Shown here piece after piece: positions 7,889 to 15,635 of a stretch of DNA of 64,000 nucleotides (the first letter of the stretch is position 1; each line of letters opens with the position of its first letter). Both the position numbers and the translations under genes were made by a program. The stretch is from Bacteroidota bacterium. GTDB taxonomy: Bacteria > Bacteroidota > Bacteroidia > NS11-12g > UBA955. The stretch covers positions 1 through 64,000 of the forward strand of contig CANMBF010000007.1 in the NCBI GenBank assembly GCA_947496065.1. Direction: 5' to 3'. The notes under the pieces are model-generated. The model worked only from the letters and a program-made list of their open reading frames with translations. It ran no database searches and was not told the origin of the DNA.

Positions 7889-8983
7889 TTAAATTGAATT
7901 GACCATAGGGGTTACACCCAAATCTTTTAATCGTTTGATGTGCGAATTAAGTGCTGCGCCAAAACTTGGCTTTAGGTTATAGGGCATCCCAAATTCTTTG
8001 GCTGTTCTTTCAACAATAGGTGCCAATTTTGGATAGTGAATATGACAAATATTGGCAAATAAATGATGTTCAATTTGAAAATTCAAACCACCAACATACC
8101 AACCGATTAACTTATTATTGCGCGCGAAATCACTGGTGGTATGCAATTGATGGACTAGCCAATCGCTTTCAATATTATGACCAGGTATGGGTTGTTCGGC
8201 ACCTTCTACTACATGGGCCATTTGAAAAACAAAACTCAAAATAATACTGGCCACCCAATGCATCATAAAGAAACCAATCAACACTTGCAAGATGGTAAAA
8301 TTATTAAGCCAAATCGGTAATCCAAGAATAACAATTAAGTAAATAATTTTACGAAACACCATTTTGGTATACTCAGTAGATAATTTTTTATTTTGACCTT
8401 TTACCAATCCATTTTTATTATAGTTAAAGAGTCTTGAAAAATCATTGGTCAACATGGTTAAAGTCATCAAACCATAAAAAAATAAGGCGTAAATAAATTG
8501 AAATTGATGGAACCATCTTAAGGGTTTATTCTCGGATAATCGAATGGGCCCTTTTGAGTCAATATCTTCATCTAATCCAGAAATGTTAGTATAGGTATGA
8601 TGGAGCACATTGTGTTGAATTTTCCAATTCAAAATATTACTGCCTAATAAATATAAAGTGCCAGAAAGCCACTTATTGACCCATTGATGTTTCGAATAAG
8701 AACCATGGCAAGCATCGTGCATAACGCCCATGCCTACACCTGCCACGCCAATACCCATAACGACTGTTAAAAGTAAGGCTAAGAAGGCAGACATTTGTAT
8801 ACTTAATATGAGTACATATGGCACTAAATAAAGACTTAACATGATGATGGTTTTGATGACCATTTTAGTATTGGCTTTGGTTGATAGATGATTATTTTTA
8901 AAATAATCATTGACGTTTTTTCTTAAGGCAAGCACAAACAGCTTTTCATTGCTATCTTGTGGTGTAAATTTTATAATGTTCAT
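7889..8983 (-). CDS. Membrane fatty acid desaturase (acyl-lipid/acyl-CoA type)
   Basis: A 364-residue integral membrane di-iron desaturase. The three histidine boxes are HDACH (89-93), HNVLHH (124-129) and QIEHH (303-307); the Q in the third box is typical of front-end (delta-5/delta-6) desaturases, but the fused cytochrome b5 domain found in eukaryotic front-end enzymes is absent. Hydrophobic segments near 45-85, 165-185 and 205-240 fit four transmembrane helices. The gene sits between kynurenine 3-monooxygenase (39-base gap) and tryptophan dioxygenase (9-base gap), an unexpected place for a lipid enzyme. Substrate and double-bond position cannot be told from sequence. A hydroxylase acting on an aromatic lipid would be an alternative reading, with little support. 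Confidence 0.85.
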   Translation of the reverse strand: MNIIKFTPQDSNEKLFVLALRKNVNDYFKNNHLSTKANTKMVIKTIIMLSLYLVPYVLILSIQMSAFLALLLTVVMGIGVAGVGMGVMHDACHGSYSKHQWVNKWLSGTLYLLGSNILNWKIQHNVLHHTYTNISGLDEDIDSKGPIRLSENKPLRWFHQFQFIYALFFYGLMTLTMLTNDFSRLFNYNKNGLVKGQNKKLSTEYTKMVFRKIIYLIVILGLPIWLNNFTILQVLIGFFMMHWVASIILSFVFQMAHVVEGAEQPIPGHNIESDWLVHQLHTTSDFARNNKLIGWYVGGLNFQIEHHLFANICHIHYPKLAPIVERTAKEFGMPYNLKPSFGAALNSHIKRLKDLGVTPMVNSI

Positions 8984-9022
8984 TTAGGTTACGGGTAAGT
9001 AAATTGTTTTTAATTGTTAATT

Positions 9023-10378
9023 TTATAGGACTGGATTCTGATCAAATAGGTGATGAATCATGACATCAATTTGTTCTTGATCTGTATCGGATGTTAGGTG
9101 GTTGTTGCGAATCATATCGCTTATCATCTCGTTTTGAAGATTTCCTTTTTCAAGAGCTACCCTGTATTCGATATCACTAAAAGAAACCATACTATAAAGA
9201 GGAAAATAATGATTCGGATAAATTTCACTGATGCGTCTTTCAATTTTCTGTTGTAATTGATAGGTTGGATCACTCACCTTGTCGCGCATCACCAAATAAT
9301 TTTGAAGTGATAAATCTTGCACAGCATCACCATTAGGTTTACGCAAAATCTCGTACGCATTAAGCACCGCTGGCCAATTTTCATTGTGTTTTTGCATGAG
9401 TGAATACAGCACTGAACAATCTTCAAAACCACAATTCATGCCTTGTCCAAAAAATGGCACTGTTGCATGTGCTGCATCGCCCATCAGTGCGAGCTTCTTA
9501 TGAGTCCAAGGAAAACAGCGAATAATCGCTAAAGAAGACAAAGGATGTAAATCCCAACTATCGGCCACATTCGGCATTAACTTGTAAAAATCAGGAAATA
9601 CTATTTTGAAAAAACTAGTTACATCTTCCTTCGTCTTTAAATCGTTAAAACAAAATTCATGGCCTTCGAAAGGCATAAATAAAGTACAAGTAAATGAACC
9701 GTCAAAATTAGGCAAAGCAATGAGCATAAAACGCCCTCTTGGCCATATGTGTAAGGTTTGTTTTTCTAATTTATATGTACCGTCTGGGTTGGATGGCAGC
9801 AATATTTCTCGATAACCATCAGGAATGTAATTCTGTGAATAGCTAAATCTATCGAGCTTCTGCATGGCTGTGTACCTAGCCGCTGAAAAAGCCCCATCGT
9901 TCGCAAACACAATATCAGATTGGTGTTCTGTTAATTCACCTGTTTGCGTATTTTTAAAGTAGGCCACTCCCTTGTCAGAATCCACATTGATACATTCTGC
10001 ATTAAAATGAATTTTTGTACCTAAATTCTCCTCTGCAATGCTCATTAATTTCGCATTGATTTCGCCACGAGATACTGAGTAAATAGCTTGACCTCCTGTA
10101 CCATAGGGTTGATAGGCCAGCGTACTATCTAAATTATGGATGGTGCGACCATGCATTGGGATGGCTATTTTTCTAATTTCATCACCAATACCAACTTCAT
10201 CCAATGCTTTCCAACCGCGGTAAGAAGTGGCCAAATTAATCGACTTGCCAGCCGACATTTTGATTAATCGCATATCAGGTCTTCTTTCAAAAATTTCTAC
10301 TTTGTAGCCCACTTTCGCTAAATAGATAGCCCAAAGAGAGCCTACCAAACCAGAACCAATAATTGTTGCTTCTTTCAT
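9023..10378 (-). CDS. kmo: Kynurenine 3-monooxygenase
   Basis: A 451-residue FAD-dependent aromatic hydroxylase that makes 3-hydroxykynurenine from kynurenine with NADPH and oxygen. Motifs: the Rossmann GSGLVG (8-13) followed by an acidic strand end in FERRPDMR, and the second FAD motif GDAAHATVPFFGQGMNCGFED (about 297-317), in which FFGQGMN is characteristic of this enzyme. The C-terminal stretch is predicted to help close the active site. The start lies 1 base after the stop of the dioxygenase gene upstream, so translation is probably coupled. Length is close to the usual 450-480 residues. Confidence 0.93.
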   Translation of the reverse strand: MKEATIIGSGLVGSLWAIYLAKVGYKVEIFERRPDMRLIKMSAGKSINLATSYRGWKALDEVGIGDEIRKIAIPMHGRTIHNLDSTLAYQPYGTGGQAIYSVSRGEINAKLMSIAEENLGTKIHFNAECINVDSDKGVAYFKNTQTGELTEHQSDIVFANDGAFSAARYTAMQKLDRFSYSQNYIPDGYREILLPSNPDGTYKLEKQTLHIWPRGRFMLIALPNFDGSFTCTLFMPFEGHEFCFNDLKTKEDVTSFFKIVFPDFYKLMPNVADSWDLHPLSSLAIIRCFPWTHKKLALMGDAAHATVPFFGQGMNCGFEDCSVLYSLMQKHNENWPAVLNAYEILRKPNGDAVQDLSLQNYLVMRDKVSDPTYQLQQKIERRISEIYPNHYFPLYSMVSFSDIEYRVALEKGNLQNEMISDMIRNNHLTSDTDQEQIDVMIHHLFDQNPVL

Positions 10379-10379
10379 T

Positions 10380-10913
10380 TTATTTCAATTCTGCTTTTAA
10401 AGTTGGAACTTCCATTACAGCGCCACAATGTTTGCATGTTCTTAAATTGATATCATCATAAAAGCTTTGCATTAATAATGGCAATTGACCGACAATATCA
10501 TTGCAATGAAAACGCGCTCTGTACAATTCTTTATCACAATTTTCGCAGTACCAAGCACAAGCATCCAACTCATCTTTTTGTCTCTCGCGTTCTATCACTA
10601 AACCTACTGTATTTGGGAATCTTTGTGGTGAATGTTCAACCTTAGGAGGTAATAAAAAAAGTTCTCCTTCATTGATGGTAATCACGCGTGTTTTTCCACC
10701 CTCGCGAATTGGCAATTGCATATAGCCTTCTAGCTGATAAAACAACTCTTCGCCCTCATTGTAATGAAACTCCTTGCGTGCATTGGGACCGCCAACTACC
10801 ATCACCATGAATTCGCTGTCTTTATAAACCACTTGATTGCCAACTGGTGGCTTTAACAAATGGCGATTGTCATTAATCCATTTATTTAAATTGATAGGAT
10901 TCGAAACTTTCAT
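10380..10913 (-). CDS. nbaC: 3-Hydroxyanthranilate 3,4-dioxygenase
   Basis: A 177-residue cupin dioxygenase that cleaves 3-hydroxyanthranilate to aminocarboxymuconate semialdehyde, a precursor of quinolinate or an intermediate of full degradation. Iron ligands are His50, Glu56 and His94. A C-terminal rubredoxin-like site is present with CENC (123-126) and CKHC (160-163), as in bacterial and yeast enzymes. Its stop is 1 base before the monooxygenase start. Kynureninase, which would supply its substrate, is not encoded in this window, so the pathway must be completed from another locus. Confidence 0.93.
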   Translation of the reverse strand: MKVSNPINLNKWINDNRHLLKPPVGNQVVYKDSEFMVMVVGGPNARKEFHYNEGEELFYQLEGYMQLPIREGGKTRVITINEGELFLLPPKVEHSPQRFPNTVGLVIERERQKDELDACAWYCENCDKELYRARFHCNDIVGQLPLLMQSFYDDINLRTCKHCGAVMEVPTLKAELK

Positions 10914-10922
10914 AGATTTTAA

Positions 10923-12083
10923 TTATAGGGTGCCTCTTCTTGCTTGCTCAGCCTCTATTGATTCGAATAAGGCTTGAAAATTTCCTTTGCCAAAGGAGCG
11001 CGCTCCTTTTCTTTGAATAATTTCAAAGAATAAAGTTGGGCGGTCTTCAACAGGCTTTGTAAAAATTTGTAATAAATACCCCTCTTCGTCTCTATCCACC
11101 ATAATGCCCCATTTTTTTAATTCCATTAAATCCTCTTCTATATTCCCAACGCGGTTGGGCACACTGTCGTAATAAGTACCTGGAACATACAAAAACTCAA
11201 CCCCTCGTTTGCGCATTTCTGAAATTGTAAAAACAATATCATCGGTCGCTACTGCGATGTGTTGACAGCCTGGGCCTCTATAGAAATCTAAATATTCTTC
11301 AACTTGCGATTTCTTTTTACCAACTGCAGGTTCGTTGATTGGGAACTTAATATAGCCATTGCCGTTGGTCATTACCTTACTCATCAATGCAGTGTATTCG
11401 GTCGAAATATCTTTGTCATCGAATGTCACTATATTGGCAAAACCCATCACATTGGCATAAAAATCAGACCATTTATTCATGCTGCCCATTTCTACATTTC
11501 CAACCATGTGATCAATGTATTTTAAACCAGTTGGAATTGGGTGGTATTCAGATGTATACTTTTCGTAGCCTGGCAAGAACACACCACTATAGTTTTTCCT
11601 TTCTATAAAAATATGCACTGTGTCACCGTAGGTTTTAATTCCTGCTCTTCTAATGAAACCGTCATTATCCTCGATGGTTTCTGGCAACAAATAATTCTCG
11701 GCACCTCTTGTTCTTGTTTGATGATAAGCATCATAGGCATCATTCACCCAAAGGGCAATTACTTTCACCCCATCACCATGTTGTATTAAATGTTTTGAAA
11801 TTTCACTTTCAGGGTCTAATGGCGTGGTTAAAACCAAGCGAATTTTTCCTTGTTGTAAAACATAGGAGGTACGATCTTTTACACCCGTTTCTAAACCAGC
11901 ATAAGCAAGGTCTTGGAAACCAAATGACGTTTTGTAATAATGGGCCGCTTGCTTTGCATTACCTACATATAACTCAACATAATCGGTGCCATTAATTGGC
12001 AAAAAATCTTTGGCATCGGCAAATATTTTTTGCATTTCAGAATACTGAAAATTTTTAACTTGGGTTAAATCTTCTGTGATCAT
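10923..12083 (-). CDS. hpd: 4-Hydroxyphenylpyruvate dioxygenase
   Basis: A 386-residue non-haem iron enzyme of the vicinal oxygen chelate fold, converting 4-hydroxyphenylpyruvate (from tyrosine) to homogentisate. Iron ligands are His192 (YIDHMVGNV), His275 (GCQHIAVAT) and Glu354 (LFFEIIQRKG). The C-terminal helix with GARSFGKGNFQALFESIE closes the active site. It lies 9 bases upstream of the 3-hydroxyanthranilate dioxygenase and 16 bases after homogentisate dioxygenase, so the next enzyme of the same pathway is its neighbour. Length and motifs are standard. Confidence 0.95.
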   Translation of the reverse strand: MITEDLTQVKNFQYSEMQKIFADAKDFLPINGTDYVELYVGNAKQAAHYYKTSFGFQDLAYAGLETGVKDRTSYVLQQGKIRLVLTTPLDPESEISKHLIQHGDGVKVIALWVNDAYDAYHQTRTRGAENYLLPETIEDNDGFIRRAGIKTYGDTVHIFIERKNYSGVFLPGYEKYTSEYHPIPTGLKYIDHMVGNVEMGSMNKWSDFYANVMGFANIVTFDDKDISTEYTALMSKVMTNGNGYIKFPINEPAVGKKKSQVEEYLDFYRGPGCQHIAVATDDIVFTISEMRKRGVEFLYVPGTYYDSVPNRVGNIEEDLMELKKWGIMVDRDEEGYLLQIFTKPVEDRPTLFFEIIQRKGARSFGKGNFQALFESIEAEQARRGTL

Positions 12084-12099
12084 ATTTACTTGATTTTAA

Positions 12100-13269
12100 T
12101 TATTTTTCAATGTTATATTGCCATGAATTGTAATAGTCTTTAATTTCAATTTCGAGGGCAGCTTTGGTTATTTGAACGGGTTTAAATGGATCTATCATCA
12201 CGGCTAATTCATTGGTTTCTTTTTTACCAATACTTCGTTCAATAGCGCCAGGATGTGGCCCATGCGTAAGACCAGCTGTATGCAAAGTAATTTGACCTTG
12301 CTTGATATCATTTCTGCTCATAAAATCACCTTCGACATAGTACAATAACTCGTCACTATCGATATTACTATGGTGATATGGCGCAGGGATGGCCTCAGGG
12401 TGGTAATCGTATAAGCGGGGCACAAAAGAACAAATCACAAAATTATTCGCTTGAAATTGCTGATGTATTGGCGGTGGCATGTGCACACGACCGGTGATTG
12501 GTTCGAAGTCGTGAATTGAAATTGCATAAGGATAAGAACAGCCATCATAGCCTATTACATCGAAGGGGTGAGTTTCATAAACATAGGGATAAATCAAACC
12601 CCGTTTTTTTATTTTAATTAAAAAATCGCCCTTTTCATCATGGGTTTCCATGTCGTATGGTAGGCGAATATCGCGCTCGCAAAAAGGCGAATGTTCTAAA
12701 AACTGACCATATTTATTTCTGTACTTTGCGGGTGTTTCTATCGGACTAAAAGATTCAACAAACAACAATTTATTCTCATCGGTATCGAAGCTTATTTGAT
12801 AAGTGGTACCGCGTGGTATAATTAAATAATCTCCATATTTAAAGTCTAATTTGCCATACATGGTATTCAATACACCAGATCCTTTATGTATAAACAACAT
12901 TTCATCGGCATCGGCATTTTTAAAAAAGTAATCGTTAACACCTTTTGTTGGGGCAGCCATGCCGATGTGCAAATCATTATTTGCAAAAAGTACTTGGCGA
13001 CTTCGGATATAATCTGCTTCGGGGGCAATATCAAACCCTAGGTAACTGCGATTTTGCAAATTATCTTCAATGGCAATTTCTCGGCGTACACTATAAGGTT
13101 CGCCCATTGATTTCACAATGGTAGGTGGGTACAAATGGTAAACGAGTGATGAAACCCCTGCAAAACCTTCTGTACCGAACAATTCTTCATGGTATAGGTT
13201 TCCATTGGGTTGTCTAAAAACGGTGTGGCGTTTATGTGGTATTTTTCCGACTTGACGATAAAGTGGCAT
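12100..13269 (-). CDS. hmgA: Homogentisate 1,2-dioxygenase
   Basis: A 389-residue cupin enzyme that opens the homogentisate ring to maleylacetoacetate. The iron site is seen in APYHHSNIDSDELLYYVEG (His299 or His300, Glu307) and THGPHPG (His336). The conserved MPPPIHQQF segment (264-272) and VICSFVPR follow family pattern. It is somewhat shorter than the mammalian and pseudomonad forms (about 430-445 residues), mainly at the N-terminus, as expected for the Bacteroidota type. It starts 19 bases after the persulfide dioxygenase gene. Maleylacetoacetate isomerase and fumarylacetoacetase are not in the window. Confidence 0.93.
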   Translation of the reverse strand: MPLYRQVGKIPHKRHTVFRQPNGNLYHEELFGTEGFAGVSSLVYHLYPPTIVKSMGEPYSVRREIAIEDNLQNRSYLGFDIAPEADYIRSRQVLFANNDLHIGMAAPTKGVNDYFFKNADADEMLFIHKGSGVLNTMYGKLDFKYGDYLIIPRGTTYQISFDTDENKLLFVESFSPIETPAKYRNKYGQFLEHSPFCERDIRLPYDMETHDEKGDFLIKIKKRGLIYPYVYETHPFDVIGYDGCSYPYAISIHDFEPITGRVHMPPPIHQQFQANNFVICSFVPRLYDYHPEAIPAPYHHSNIDSDELLYYVEGDFMSRNDIKQGQITLHTAGLTHGPHPGAIERSIGKKETNELAVMIDPFKPVQITKAALEIEIKDYYNSWQYNIEK

Positions 13270-13288
13270 ATAGATAAAATATTAAAAA

Positions 13289-14701
13289 TTATAATAAAAT
13301 TGTAGGGCACACATAGTTGGTTTTAGGCAAACTGGTTTTGACCAATTCGGCAAAACCATCTCTTATTTCTGTAAAATTGTCCCAACCGCGTTGCTTTAAA
13401 ATTGAAGCGGCAATCATGCTGCGATAACCACCTGCACAGTGCAAAAAGAAATGTTGGTTTTTGGGAATCTCAGCCAAATGTTGATTGATTTGGTTGAGTG
13501 GTATATTGAGTGCTCCTAAGATATGTTCAGAATCAAATTCACTCTTTTTTCTTACATCAATAATTAATGGCTTTTGGGTGTATTGAATGGCCAATGCATC
13601 TGCATTTTCTCTTTCGATGGTCTCAATTGGTTTGTTGGCCTCTATCCATGCACCAAAACCGCCTTCCAAATAACCGATAACCCCATCATATCCTACGCGC
13701 GATAAACGTGTAATGGCTTCTTCTGCTTTGTTTTCATAGGTAATAAGCAAGATTTTTTGATTGATATCAGTGATCATTTCTCCTACCCATTGTGCGAAGC
13801 TGCCTTCTAGACCAATGTTGATACTATTTGGAATGAAGCCATTTTTAAAATCTTCGGCATTTCTTGTATCCAAAACCAAGGCTTCAGTTTCATTTGCTAT
13901 CAATTCAAAATCATTGACGTTATATGCATGCATTGATTTTTCAACAACGGAATCAAAACTTTCATACCCTTTAATGTTTAATAAAACATTGCTTGGAAAA
14001 TAGCCTGGAGGTGCTGTTAAACCTGTCAACAAATCTTTAATAAACTGTTCTTTTGTTAAAGCTGGATTGAGGGCATAATTTACTTCCTTTTGATGTCCTA
14101 GGGTATCAGTAGTTTCTTTGCTCATATTCTTACCACAAGCACTGCCAGCACCATGGTTAGGATACACAATTAAATCATCTGGTAAGGTCATTATTTTATT
14201 GCGCAAAGAATCAAATAACATGGCGGCTAATTTTTCTTCTGTAAGCTCCGCTATCACGTATTGCGCTAAATCGGGTCTTCCAACATCGCCAATAAGCAAG
14301 GTATCACCTGAGATTATGCCATGTGATTGGCCTGTTTCATCAATTATCAAATAAGTGGTACTCTCTAAAGTGTGACCTGGTGTGTGTATGGCTTTAATAC
14401 TACATTCACCCACTTTAAACAGCTGTCCGTCTTCGGCAACTAAGACTTCGAAAGCTGGTTTTGCAGTAGGTCCATAAACAATTTGGGCGCCTGTTTTTTT
14501 TGCCAAATCGAGGTGTCCACTCACAAAGTCGGCATGAAAATGGGTTTCGAACACATATTTAATTTGGGAATTGTCCTGTTTTGCTCTTTCAATATAGGGT
14601 TGCACTTCGCGCAAAGGATCGAAAATAGCGGCCTCACCGTTACTTTCAAGATAGTAAGCAGCATGGGCTAAACAACCAGTATAAATCTGTTCAATTTTCA
14701 T
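13289..14701 (-). CDS. CstB-like persulfide dioxygenase with two rhodanese domains
   Basis: A 470-residue fusion protein. Residues 1-230 are a metallo-beta-lactamase fold of the persulfide dioxygenase (ETHE1) type: HFHADFVSGH (54-63), GH at 109-110 and GDTLLIGDVGRPDL (132-145). A first rhodanese domain (about 265-355) lacks the catalytic cysteine, where ITYENK stands at the active loop. A second rhodanese domain (about 370-460) has it, Cys422 in HCAGGYRS. This order (dioxygenase, dead rhodanese, live rhodanese) is that of staphylococcal CstB, which oxidises persulfides to thiosulfate and sulfite. It is the first gene of the aromatic operon, which is unexpected. A link could be sulfide released by the tryptophanase at the other end. 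Confidence 0.88.
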   Translation of the reverse strand: MKIEQIYTGCLAHAAYYLESNGEAAIFDPLREVQPYIERAKQDNSQIKYVFETHFHADFVSGHLDLAKKTGAQIVYGPTAKPAFEVLVAEDGQLFKVGECSIKAIHTPGHTLESTTYLIIDETGQSHGIISGDTLLIGDVGRPDLAQYVIAELTEEKLAAMLFDSLRNKIMTLPDDLIVYPNHGAGSACGKNMSKETTDTLGHQKEVNYALNPALTKEQFIKDLLTGLTAPPGYFPSNVLLNIKGYESFDSVVEKSMHAYNVNDFELIANETEALVLDTRNAEDFKNGFIPNSINIGLEGSFAQWVGEMITDINQKILLITYENKAEEAITRLSRVGYDGVIGYLEGGFGAWIEANKPIETIERENADALAIQYTQKPLIIDVRKKSEFDSEHILGALNIPLNQINQHLAEIPKNQHFFLHCAGGYRSMIAASILKQRGWDNFTEIRDGFAELVKTSLPKTNYVCPTILL

Positions 14702-14721
14702 AAGTTATAACTATTAGATGG

Positions 14722-14729
14722 CAAAACTA
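14722..14729 (-). promoter_or_regulatory. -7 box (TAGTTTTG) of the aromatic amino acid operon
   Basis: A perfect TAnnTTTG on the minus strand, 20 bases upstream of the first ATG of the 11-gene operon. No clear TTTG is seen at -33, so an activator may be needed. Spacing inside the operon never exceeds 42 bases, so this may be the only promoter. Confidence 0.55.
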
Positions 14730-14890
14730 AGACTATTTAGATATATTAAGACCTTTTTATCTTTTTATTGAGAAAAACTAATGAAAATCATATTTAAACC
14801 GCATTCTCATGTTAAAAATCAGTAAAAATAAATTACTCCTTAAAAAATTGATTGGCCAAATTACCAAGGAGTTAAGTTCCTTGAATATAA

Positions 14891-14924
14891 TATTGCAATG
14901 AATGCAGAAATTTTATTAAATTTG
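14891..14924 (+). promoter_or_regulatory. Promoter for the PspC-like gene, TAAATTTG ending 4 bases before ATG
   Basis: TATTG at 14891-14895 (one mismatch to TTTG) and TAAATTTG at 14917-14924, 21 bases apart. The start codon at 14929 follows after CCTT. Transcription would start on or next to the A of the ATG, so the mRNA is probably leaderless. Confidence 0.65.
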
Positions 14925-14928
14925 CCTT

Positions 14929-15147
14929 ATGCCGATTTTTAAAAACATCATAGAGGCACAAGCCTTTGGCGTTTGCAGTAAACTAGGTGAAAAAATGGGT
15001 TTAAGCACCAAACGTATTCGGTTGTTTTTTTTATATACCAGCTTCTTAACTTTAGGCTCCCCCATTATTATTTATATGGTGCTTGCCTTTTGGATGAATA
15101 TGCGCAAATATGCGAGAGAAAAGCGCACGGCAGTGTGGGATTTGTAA
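14929..15147 (+). CDS. Small PspC-domain membrane protein
   Basis: A 72-residue protein with the PspC pattern: FGVCSKLGEKMGLSTKRIRL (14-33) followed by one hydrophobic segment (about 34-57, ending YMVLAFWMN) and a basic tail. PspC proteins are inner-membrane sensors or regulators of the phage-shock envelope stress response, but many short Bacteroidota members have no known role and no Psp partners, and none are seen here. The ATG lies 4 bases after a -7 promoter box, so it is likely a leaderless single gene. It ends one base before the stop of the convergent lipoprotein gene. Confidence 0.8.
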   Translation: MPIFKNIIEAQAFGVCSKLGEKMGLSTKRIRLFFLYTSFLTLGSPIIIYMVLAFWMNMRKYAREKRTAVWDL

Positions 15148-15567
15148 TTAATCCTTCATGTGCAGTTCTACATCCTTGCCATCGATGGTCTGAATTACCC
15201 AAGTTTCTTTTTCTTTTAATCTAAGAATTTTCCATTTGCTAGCAGAGGCATTACCAACCTTTGGCGTAAAATTGAGCGTTGTTTTATCACTGCTAAACGC
15301 CCATGTACCTGTTTCCTTATAATCTAGGATACCATATAGTTGGTACTTGATTTCATAATTTTTATCACCTTTAATCTCAATTTGATAATTGCGGTATGTA
15401 TTTTTATAGGTTTCGGTTTTATCTGTACCGCTTTCAAATGCTTGACTTAAAAACCAAGTGTTAATAGCGCGGTGGGCTTTACTCCTTAAACTCAATTTCG
15501 GTCCATCTTCGTATTTACAAGCACTCACTAAAAGCAACATTAAAATAGGGTAAATTAGTTTTTTCAT
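15148..15567 (-). CDS. Lipoprotein, lipocalin-like, function unknown
   Basis: A 139-residue lipoprotein with lipobox V-S-A-C (Cys17). The mature part reads as a series of short beta strands (YQIEIKGDKNYEIKYQLYG, ETGTWAFSSDKTTLNF, WKILRLKEKETWVIQ), the pattern of the small lipocalin-like or heat-resistance lipoproteins common in this phylum; the strand containing GTWAFSSDKT is a frequent signature. No ligand can be deduced. The start codon lies 4 bases after a -7 promoter box, so it is probably transcribed alone and leaderless. Confidence 0.75.
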   Translation of the reverse strand: MKKLIYPILMLLLVSACKYEDGPKLSLRSKAHRAINTWFLSQAFESGTDKTETYKNTYRNYQIEIKGDKNYEIKYQLYGILDYKETGTWAFSSDKTTLNFTPKVGNASASKWKILRLKEKETWVIQTIDGKDVELHMKD

Positions 15568-15571
15568 TATA

Positions 15572-15579
15572 CAAACATA
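15572..15579 (-). promoter_or_regulatory. -7 box TATGTTTG, 4 bases before the lipoprotein ATG
   Basis: A perfect TAnnTTTG on the minus strand; the gap to the ATG (15567) is exactly 4 bases, as in three other genes of this window. It points to a leaderless transcript. Confidence 0.6.
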
Positions 15580-15635
15580 GTAGGCTAATATTAATTTTAA
15601 AAGTATTTTATAGAAACATTTTCGAAATACTATCC

